Positions 55,466 to 64,000 of a stretch of 64,000 nt of DNA are shown piece by piece (position 1 is the first letter of the stretch; every line of letters starts with the position of its first letter). Under the pieces are notes generated by a model. It did no database searches. It was given only the letters and a program-made list of their open reading frames with translations, and had not been told where the DNA came from. The DNA comes from Tetracentron sinense. Its lineage: Eukaryota > Streptophyta > Magnoliopsida > Trochodendrales > Trochodendraceae. The stretch is from positions 1,612,001 through 1,676,000 of the forward strand of contig CM026553.1 of the NCBI GenBank assembly GCA_015143295.1, written 5' to 3'. The translations under genes and the position numbers were made by a program.

Positions 55466-57322
55466 TGTAGAGCCCCGAAATTTCATTTCACTAAGAATGA
55501 ATAGTGTGTGAATAGTGCCCAAGTGTGGTTTTGTACACTTATGGGTCTTATGTTAATATATGTGTTTGGAATTATGGCGTATATGTTCCAATGGGTCTAT
55601 ATGTCCTTAGGGAATGTGTTGAAAGCATAAAAGAGTGTTGGAAGTGCATTGGGGAAGATTCGAGTGGTGTAAACAAGGTTTTTCAGCAAAGCAGGGGTCG
55701 ACCGATCGCTCGGTCAACTACCGATCGTTCGGTAGCTGTCGCACGGTCAACTTTTTTGTATGGGAAAAAATTTCAGAGAGTGTGTTTTTGACCGATCTCT
55801 CGGTCCATAACACCGATCGACCGGTAAGCCACCGATCGCTAGGTCCATACCACCGATCGATCGGTCATACGCAGATTTTCTTCATTAAGGGTGTTTAAGA
55901 CTTTAACCATCACCCTTTGCCTATAAAAGGGCTGGGTTCGTGCCTTAGGGTTTCACAAACCCTTTGTGCATTGTTTTTGAGGGATTTGAAGAAGAGAAGG
56001 AGGAGAGGACCTTGGTGATCATTCAAGCTTGTGGAAGATCAAGTTCTTCCTTTCCATTTGGTGTTTTCCAACCAAGAACTCACTGTTCTTGCTTGTTCCA
56101 GCCATTGGGAGTCAAACTCATTGATTTCTCTAAGGTAGATACACTCTACTACAATCTTGCAATCCTACTAGTTACTAATTATGATTCTTCTTATCTATGC
56201 CCTATCTATATGTATTGATTTTATGTATAAAAAGGTGTGATTATATACTTGGATGAAGGTTACTATTATGATGCACTCTAAGTGTTTGATAAAATACCTC
56301 TAAGGGATTCTATGCTTAAATACGACGATTTCTCTTATTAAGTGCATATGCTCGCATGTCTCGCATAAACCGATGGTTTCCATGGATTTCTCCAAGTACA
56401 AACAAAGGTTTTTCACGAAAAGACGAATAATGAATGATTCTAAGTAACTCTATGATTTCTCTAAGATCGTTTCATAAGCTCTAAGGATCATACCATGCTC
56501 ACAAGGAAACTCTATGATAATGCTCTAAGATCGTCTCACAAGCTCCACGGATCACAATGAAATGCTCTAAGATCTCTAAGGTTATGCTCTATGGAAATGC
56601 TCTAAGGTTATTGCTCTATGCTCTATGTCTCTACGGATCATAATGACTCTAAATAACTCCATGAACTCACAAGAACTCATAAGGCTATGATTATCGATTG
56701 ACTCACATGGTTACAGTTTTGGTTTCGAATATTATCTCACATACGTTTTCACGGTTTCCATGCTTTAAGGAATTTACGGATTTCATTCTCCATGTCTTGT
56801 ATGCTCCATGCCTAACCGCTTTATTGTTATTAGTTTGTATACACTGAGTATTCCATGCTCAGTCGATATTGTTATGATCGGCAGGTGCTCGGGTTCCATT
56901 CGATTTGTGTGACGAAGAACCTTGGGTCGAGGAAGAGTACCATGACCCGGAGCCTTCCATGGATCACTATCATGACGATTGTGCTTTAGATAGGAGTCGT
57001 GACTTCGATTTCTGTTGATCGACCGACTTAGAACTTGTGTCATTTTGTTATGTGAGTGTGGGGTTTGTCCAGTCCACTTTTGGGTTTCTCACACATGTAT
57101 ACTTGTTGGTTCTTACTTGAGCCAAGTTATAGGAGTATTCATTTTGCTTCCGCTATGTTTAGTATTTTATTTTCCGCTGTGCATTGTATTTCGTTTCCGC
57201 TATGTATATTCAGGTACTCTGACAGGTTTCCACGTGTGCCTTATGTATCATACTGGAGGTATGATATGGCGGTCACGAGTCAAAGTATCCTTAACTCCTA
57301 GGGGGTATTTTGGGTCGCGACA
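55466..57322 (+). repeat. 3' LTR of the 48474 chromovirus (1,857 bp)
   Basis: It matches 48474-50311 except for substitutions and two palindrome-cluster changes: a 21-base segment absent near 55712 and a 40-base segment extra near 55811-55850. The TATA box is at 55922-55929 and the conserved hairpin at 56843-56863. Flanked on the right by TTATA. Confidence 0.93.
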
Positions 57323-57327
57323 TTATA

Positions 57328-57583
57328 TTCATGTATTTTGGTGGGCATGTCTGCACCTTCTTTATTTTGTTTTCACTTTTGTACAAGACTTGGATTACAT
57401 GTATATACATAGAGGTTTTGTTAGACTTCCACTGTGCTCTGTTAGTGTAAGCTTCCACTATTTTGTCCTCTATTGTATATGCTCTGTAAATTTTGCAGGA
57501 TGGTTTGTCAAGCATGTCATGTAGGTCATGATAAGTCATCCAAGATTCACTCTAACTCCTAGGGTGGGTTTTGGGTCGTGACA
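57328..57583 (+). mobile_element. Solo LTR, right part
   Basis: This is the continuation of the LTR begun at 46264, after the nested chromovirus and its TSD. It ends GGGTCGTGACA at 57583, beside the right TSD GTTCT and the resumed Tat RNase H frame. Confidence 0.88.
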
Positions 57584-59719
57584 GTTCTGGCACAACATGA
57601 TGAGACAGTCAGAACAGAGCAAGCCATCTACCACATTAGTAAGCGCCTACTAGAGTATAAGGAGAGGTACAGCCCACTCGAGAAAACTTATCTAGCACTA
57701 GTCTGGGCCACTCATCGTCTTCAGCACTATCTGCTTTCCTATTGGTAATCCTGATCTCCCGGATGGATCCACTCAAGTACCTGCTGGAAAAGCCAGCCAC
57801 CACTAGGAGGACAACCGGATGGCTCATGATGTTGTTTGAACTCTACATCAAGTACATGACTCAGAAGTTAATCAAGGGGCAGACGATTGCAAATCACCTT
57901 GCCCACAGTCCAGCACAAGATTATGTTTTAGTACATAGTCAGTTTTTAGACGAAGTCATCCTACATACAGAAGCAGAAGAGCAGCAATACCTCGGTTGAA
58001 AATTATATTTCGATGGAGCCGCTAATAGTTATGGGCATGAGGCAGGAGCAGTCCTAATCTCACCTAAAGGAGCACACCTCCCTATCTTAGTTAAGCTGCG
58101 ATTCAGGTGTTCAAACAACGAAGCAGAATATGAGGCATGCATAGCCGGACTAAAAGAAGCCCTGAGCATCGGGAACGAAGAGGTAGATGTCTACAGTAAC
58201 TCATCTTTGGTAATCTATCAAGCAATTGAATATTGGGCCATCCGAGAAGCAAGGCTAGTCCAGTACTTGGCCTCTCTCAATGTGCTAATCACTCAGTTCA
58301 GAAGAATCAACTTCAGTCATAGGTCTAGGAACCACAACAGATTCACCGATGCACTGGCTACTCTCACTTCCATGGTTCAGATCCCCACAGGCATCATGCT
58401 TTGGCCAATCGAAATTAAGCAGCAGGATCAGCCTGCCTACTGCCTTCAGATTGAAGAGGTATCAGATAATAAGCCTTGGTACGCAGACATCAAGCAATAC
58501 CTCGAGGACGGGACCTTCCCACTTGATGCTACCAAAATAGACCGTCGGTCAATCAGAAGACTGGTTATTCAATTTTTCCTCTCCAGACGAATCTTGTACA
58601 AAAGGTCACCGAACCTAATCTGGCTCAGATGCCTAGATACCAGTGAAGCAGCACAGGTAGTCGAAGAAGTTCACGGAGGAACTTGCAGCCCACACATCAA
58701 TGAGTTGATGTTATCTACGAAGATACTCAGACTAGGCTACTACTGGTCTACAATGGAATCTAACTGTTGCAAGCATATGCAGAAGTGCTACCAGTGCCAA
58801 CAGAATCAATACACCGCCAACTAGGCTACAAAATCTCACTGCTCCTTGGCCACTCTCAGCTTGGGGCATCGACATCATCGGACCCATAGCACTGAAAGCA
58901 TCCAACGGACATCGATTCATCCTGGTTGTAATCGATTATTTCACAAAATGGGTCGAGGCAGCCTCTTATGCAGATGTCACAGCCAATGTGGTTTAGCGCT
59001 TTCTAAAAAGGGATATCATCTATCGATATGGAGTCCCATTTGAGATTATAATAGATAATGCTCTCAACTTCTGCAACAAGGGGATGACTGATCTCTGCCA
59101 GAAGTTCAAAATTGAACATAACAACTCTACGCCATACAAGCCACAGGCCAATGGTGCAGTTAAAGCCTCCAACAAGAACATGAAGAAAATTATAGAAAAG
59201 ATGGCAACCAATTACTCTGCCTGGCATGAGATGCTACCATACGCACTCATGGCCTACAGAACATCCATCTGGACTTCAACTGGGGCAACGTCATTCTCTC
59301 TGACTTATGGTATGAAAGCAGTCCTCCCCATCAAAGTACAAGTTCCATTACTCCAGGTGCTAATGAAAGCAGAACTCTCAGAGGCAGAATGGGCACAAAC
59401 CCGATATGAGCAGTTGAATCTGATCAAAGAGCGGCGACTGAAAGCCATCAACCACTCTCATGCCTATCAGAGACGCATGGCTAAGGCAATTAACAAGAAA
59501 GTGAAGCCGTGAAGTATTGAGATCAGTGACCTGGTTCTCTAGAAGATGTTGCTAAACCGCCCTGACCCAAGAGGCAAGTTCACTCCCAATTACGAAGGCC
59601 TATACATCATCCGAGACAAATTCTCAGGTGGCACACTTCGACTTGGACATGTGGATGACGGAGACCTCCCAGAGCCCGTCAAATGGACAAAGTTAAACGA
59701 TACTACGCTTAGGGTCTAG
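57584..59719 (+). pseudogene. Tat/Ogre pol part 2: RNase H, archaic RNase H, integrase
   Basis: It resumes with VRTEQAIYHISKRLLEYKERYSPLEKTYLALVWA. A second RNase H follows: LYFDGAANSYGHEAGAVL at about 58005, then CSNNEAEYEACIAGLKEAL. This archaic copy is diagnostic of the Tat lineage. Integrase has an HHCC region (CCKHMQKCYQCQQ), a frameshift near 58824, IDIIGP, DNALNF and GAVKASNKN; the catalytic glutamate (usually GAVEAANK) is lysine. It ends at the TAG at 59717. Stop, frameshift and catalytic changes make it inactive. Confidence 0.87.
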
Positions 59720-62355
59720 ATCTGATAGGCACTTTGCACTTGTAGTTTCTCTGGGAAATGATAGGAAGCCATCCTTGGCATGCTCCTTATCCCCAGCAAA
59801 TGTAATCCCGTTTTACAAATTAATGAAATCCACTATTTAGCCTCTCGAGCCTAACAACCCTTCTTTCATAAAACATTTGCAGGGACACCCTCCCTTACCA
59901 ACCTGTGGCATTCACCTGAACTACGTCATGACCTGATCCTTCAAAGAGTACGTAGGCAACCTGATAAATCAGGTACGGTAACAAAAGGGAGTCATTCCTC
60001 CCCCCACTTTCCCACGTAGAGTCAAACCATCCCCAGGGGAACCAAAGCCTCTCTAAAACCTCTCCCCATAGAGTCCAGACATAACAAAAGCCCTATCAAC
60101 TTCTCCAAATAAGTCAACTCTCACGGGTACAAAGTTTTCATCAAAGGAAAACTCAAAATAGAAGTTGAAACATTGTCAAAGCCAAAGACTCCTCCACGGA
60201 GACAACCTCTTCAGATCTGACCTTTCAGGGACAACCTCTCCTGAAATCCCCTCCCCAAGCAAATACAACCTCTCTCGAATTCTCCGGTGGAGCCCCCCAA
60301 AAAAAACTCCGCGGGGAATCATAAAGTACAAATCTTCAACAGGAGAAAACTCCAAGAGAGTGAAAATCAACTATAACAATACAAATCTCCAAGGGAGTGC
60401 AAATGAGCCACAATAGGAGAATTCCTAGGGTGTCCCAAACTTTGGTCCCCTAGCCTACATTTCGTCCTACTCTAAGTCCTTCTAGATCCCATAGAAGCTA
60501 CAAGTGCAAGTGCAATATCACATCTATATCCTCAGTGGAAACATAGTTCCTATAATCCCCAGAGGAGCACCATTCAGGGCAATGAAGGGAGAAGACCCAT
60601 TTTCCCCAATAAATCGCGGGCATGAGTGAAAACTAGCAACGGCCTCATTGCACAAAAATCACGTGACCCCAAGCCTAGTCTTGCGATTAGGGGTAAAAAA
60701 TGGACAAAAATCAACCAGCTTCGTAGGCGTAAGGAAAGCCAGTAACGGCCTCATCGTGCAAAAATTATGCAAATCCCATGACTTGGTCATTCCAATGGTA
60801 AAAAAGGGATAAAAGCTGAAGAGCTATTTGGCAACAGAATCCGGCAACATGTAGTCTCACCAAACTCCCGACAATCCTCCACAGGTCACCAGCAGATGGC
60901 ACTGAGAAATGGGTATTCCTGTAGTATTCCCTAGCAGATGAGACTGAGAAATAGATTCTCAGGCAGCAGTCTCCAGTAGGTCACAATTCCCCAAGCAAAC
61001 AGCTATCAGCCTTCAACAAGGTAGTCCCCTACTAAAGTTTAGTCTCCAACCGAAAGATCCCCAGTAGCGGTCTACAATGGTGTCACATTCCCCAGTAAAT
61101 CCCTAGTAAAAGCCTCGAATTGCTCTCTACAAGCGCTCTCCCTAATAAGAGTATAGAAGCATCCAATTTACTCCCAAGCAAGCTTCTCCCCAGTCAGAGT
61201 ACAATCTCTAGCAGTGGCAAGACAAACAATTCTACCAACGGACATCCCCAGTAGTGACGAAACCTCTTCTGGGTCATACTCCACTCTCCAAGAGAGAAAG
61301 ACAGATTACGAAGGCCCTAAACCCTGACAAAGGCATTCCCTGGAAAAATCCGAAAAGCTAAGCTAAGCTTTCTTTCTGTCAAAATTAAAAACTTTTGCAA
61401 ATATCCAACACTTTTCTAAAAATGTTTTTAAAGCAAAGCTTCCAGTATCCATGCCTAGTCATACAGACCTACACTGAGCAGCCCTGGTAAGACAAAACAG
61501 AAGAACCCGACATTGTGCATCTTACAAGTTACAATCAACAGTGTCGTGAAAAAGCATCCTCACATTTATCCCTTGCATGACATCATAGCGTCACACCCCG
61601 TGTGACCAAACCCCTCAGCATCAATCAACTGGATCAAAATCCAGCACCTCTCGACCATTTCAAATCAATCTGGCTAGTGCCTCTTCGACATGCCCCGATC
61701 TCGACACACCCGCGTGTCCTCGACATCCTGTGTGTTCCTTGACGATCTCGTCATACCGCAGCATTACCTCCTGCACGTCTCCCTTAAGACACCCTCACGT
61801 GTCCTTGATATCCTGTATGTTCCTTGACAATCTCGTTATACCGCAGCATTACCTCTTACATGTCTCCCCTTCGATACCCCTGTGTGTCTTTAACATCTTG
61901 TATGCTCCTTGACAATCCCGTCATATTGCAGCATTACCTCCTACATGTCGCCCCTTCAACACCCCAGTGTGTCCTCGACATCCTATGTGCTCTTTGACAA
62001 TCTCGTCATACCGCAACATTACCTCCCGCATGTCTCCCCTTTCAACATCCCATGTGTTCTTGACACCCTGTGTGTCTTTCGTTCGATTTGGTCAAACCCC
62101 TGGTTGCTGCCTTTGGACGACACTCTCTTTTGGCTAAGTGCCCCTGGGCTATGCCATTCTTGCATCCATCAATCCCCAGTGAGCAGACTGAACTACTCGC
62201 TCTTCCTCAACAGTGTCTATGCCACTTCATTGCACCCGCCATTTGCATTGCATGCATATATGTCATTTATACTAAATCACTAAGATTCAATCTCAGTGTA
62301 AAAATAGGATGATTCCAGTCCTTGCCATTCGAAGTGCCAACCTTGGCATTCTCCA
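59720..62355 (+). other. Tat/Ogre 3' non-coding region
   Basis: This 2.6-kb stretch between integrase and the polypurine tract has no credible coding frame. It holds CCCCAGTAG-type short repeats (60860-61260), a loose direct repeat around AACGGCCTCATTGCACAAAAAT and AACGGCCTCATCGTGCAAAAAT (about 60638 and 60743), and the 85-bp array at 61716-62100. No env-like frame seen. Confidence 0.6.
61716..62100 (+). repeat. 85-bp tandem array, about four units
   Basis: Unit starts (GTCCTCGACATCCTG and variants) fall at 61716, 61801, 61886, 61971 and 62056, exactly 85 bases apart. Each unit includes TCTCGTCATACCGCAGCATTA. Small open frames across it are repeat artefacts. Confidence 0.9.
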
Positions 62356-62370
62356 ACAAGGAGGGGCAAT
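62356..62370 (+). other. Tat/Ogre polypurine tract
   Basis: ACAAGGAGGGGCAAT lies immediately before TGTAAGCACCC. Confidence 0.75.
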
Positions 62371-64000
62371 TGTAAGCACCCAATTTTTAATCCCGTGCCT
62401 AATCATGGTTAATGTACTTTAACCATGGTTATCCCCTGCCTAACCATGGTTAAGGTATTTTAATCAAGGTTACCCCCAGTCAAGCCCCCTCAACCTTAGG
62501 ACATAACCCTAGTTAAATCCTAACTTTAGGTAAACCTCTAGTTAACCTTAGGTCAAACCCTAGGTAACCCTAGAACCAAACCCTAACTCTAGGTAAACCT
62601 CTAGTTAACCTTAGGTCCAACCCTAAGTCAAACCCTAGTGAAACCCTAGGACCTAACCATAGTTAAAACCACAGGTAACCCTAGGACAAAACCTTAGCCC
62701 TAGCCTAGCCCTAGAGCCCTTAGGGCTTAAACCCTATAGACCGTAGTCCTTAAGGCCTGAACCCTTGGCTTTGGCTCAGGGGGCCCAAAAGTCCATAAGC
62801 CAACCCCCTTACCATAGGCATACATGGGCTAGGCCCTGTTTAAACAAATCCAAAATTGGTAGTAGATGATCTACTGCCTTTCATTTTATGTCTGGTTTAG
62901 AAATGGTGGTAGATCATCTACCGCCATTACCTGAGTTTCAGTTTGCAGACCTACACTCCTCCCTGCACACTCCACCCGCCTTGTCAAGCTTCTTAATCGA
63001 CCTCTGGAAGGTCCATACATCTTCCAGGCCTTCCTCCTAATTCTCTTTGATTCCCCAAAGCACTCCCTATAAATGGCAGCCTCCCCACAGCCTGAGGGAC
63101 GATTTAAAAACCCTCTGTTCTGAATCCCTGTTAGAAAACCAAGGCCCTGCGCTCTTCCAAGCTCTGGTAAGCAATCCCTGAACACCAGGAATCATCCAGG
63201 GATCACACCCCCATTCCCCCTGCGACTATGCAGCGCCACCATCACGTACCACCCTCCGTTGCTGCCGCAGCCACCATCGAAGACCAATAGACCAGTAGCA
63301 GGGTGGTTTCACCCTCTACCCTTTTCCTTACTCCCTTATATTCTCTGTGAGCCCTTGGTCACTTCCAAGGGACTTTATTTTGTTTCTTGTTGTTGTTTTG
63401 TTACTCAAACCCAATACAGGGACTTCCCCTGCCTTACTTATAGGTAAGGGGAACCCTTACGGGTATAGCCTCCTCCTTATAGCTCTCAAACCTGCCTCAC
63501 CCTTTCGGGGGTCCCTCATTCCATGAGGGAACCATTGAAACTCTTGTAGTACAGTCCCCATAGGGCCAAACCTGGTTCTGAATAAATCTAGGAATGGCAG
63601 TAAGCTCAGTACCGTCATTCTTGCCATTTTTTATTGTAGCCTCTTTAAGCCTATAAAGGTGGGCCCAGGTCTAGTTCCAAGGCCTGGACTAGCTCCCCCA
63701 TACCTCCATGAGTCTAACCTGGTTCTTCCAGGTTCTTAACTTGAGCCTAACCATGGTTAAAATTCGAAAAGAAAGCTGTCAATAATGGCGGCAGATCATC
63801 TATCGCTATTATCAGCAACCAAGTAAGGTGACTTTAGCCCTCTATGGGGCCCACTCCAGGCCACCCTCAGAGCTCCCATCAATTTTAGGGTCTTCCTTGA
63901 AGTCCCCTATTCAGCCCCATGGGTTCAGAATCCTCTAGTTGCACCTCGAACTCAATCCTTATGCCTGCAAAGACCATCTGGAAGAATGGCTTTAATGGCG
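62371..64000 (+). repeat. Tat/Ogre 3' LTR, partial (runs off right edge)
   Basis: It starts TGTAAGCACCCAATTTTTA like the 5' LTR and repeats its order: TTAACCATGGTTA palindromes, AACCCTA-rich block (62510-62700), GGTAGA hairpins (62855, 62903), then the region that in the 5' copy carries the solo LTR but here is uninterrupted (about 63073). About 1.63 kb of about 2.63 kb is in the window. Confidence 0.9.

Larger units (their letters stand above)
48474..57322 (+). mobile_element. Full-length Ty3/gypsy chromovirus, 8,849 bp, TSD TTATA, inactive
   Basis: TTATA flanks both sides (48469-48473 and 57323-57327). It has LTRs of 1,838 and 1,857 bp, PBS 50316-50327, gag from 50689, a gag-pol intron 51904-52040, pol to 55373 and polypurine tract 55451-55465. 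The LTRs differ by scattered substitutions, and all 19 bp of length difference lies in the palindrome cluster. Gag has a frameshift and a TAG; pol has a one-base insertion. It is a diverged relative of the 7830-17914 element. Confidence 0.93.
33838..64000 (+). mobile_element. Tat/Ogre-type Ty3/gypsy element, partial at right edge, host of nested insertions
   Basis: The parts are 5' LTR 33838-38707 (interrupted), PBS 38712-38729, ORF1 39592-41274, gag 41414-43140, PR with G-patch and RT 43141-46263, RNase H to integrase 57584-59719, a 2.6-kb non-coding 3' region, polypurine tract 62356-62370 and 3' LTR from 62371. A second (archaic) RNase H, the G-patch and an extra ORF before gag are marks of the Tat/Ogre lineage. 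Nested inserts at 34546-36776 and 46264-57583 account for much of its length. Many TAG stops show it is inactive. Confidence 0.88.

Noticed and set aside
61730..62283. Cysteine- and serine-rich small proteins
   Set aside because: They are produced by the 85-bp array in the Tat 3' region.
59720..62355. An env-like gene after integrase
   Set aside because: No long frame, signal peptide or membrane segment could be followed; stops occur in all frames.

Overview
The window is plant nuclear DNA made almost entirely of nested LTR retrotransposons; I found no host gene, tRNA, rRNA or CRISPR array. The evidence is Ty3/gypsy and Ty1/copia gag and pol domains of plant lineages, primer-binding sites matching plant initiator Met-tRNA, 2-3 kb LTRs bounded by TG...CA, and 5-bp target-site duplications (TSDs). 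An angiosperm is likely; I cannot name the species.

Layout. (1) 1-4362: minus-strand gypsy remnants, namely an edge LTR, a gag fragment and a complete LTR. They cut the 5' LTR of a plus-strand Ty1/copia element. (2) 4363-25556: that copia element (5' LTR remnant, leader, decayed gag, PR, INT, RT, 3' LTR). It was split by a 10,085-bp minus-strand chromovirus (7830-17914, TSD GGTAG, LTRs with no difference seen) and by a 2.9-kb solo LTR (18292-21167, TSD GTCTT). (3) 25557-27147: a TATA promoter with the start of an unknown reading frame, and a minus-strand SIRE-like copia pol fragment. (4) 27148-33837: a gypsy fragment with a mosaic 5' LTR and a gag split by a solo LTR (30582-33190, TSD GGATG). 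(5) 33838 to the right edge: a large plus-strand Tat/Ogre-type element with ORF1, gag, PR, G-patch, RT, two RNase H domains and INT. A solo LTR sits in its 5' LTR (34546-36776, TSD CCCAT) and another in its RNase H (46264-57583, near-matching TSD). The second solo LTR is itself split by an 8.8-kb chromovirus (48474-57322, TSD TTATA).

The 7830-17914 element is the only one with open gag and pol. In it and in its diverged relative at 48474, gag and pol are separated by a 132- or 137-bp interval that reads as a spliceosomal intron. Unspliced RNA would give Gag, and spliced RNA would give Gag-Pol.

The LTRs share a layout. A CG-rich palindrome cluster, different in each family, lies just upstream of the TATA box. 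Several families have a tandem array of hairpin-forming units downstream, and many have a conserved hairpin near the 3' end. In one array (32128-32420) five units have ten-base-pair stems of five different sequences, all fully paired around a nearly constant loop. That array and the gag-pol intron are the strongest candidates for undescribed biology here.
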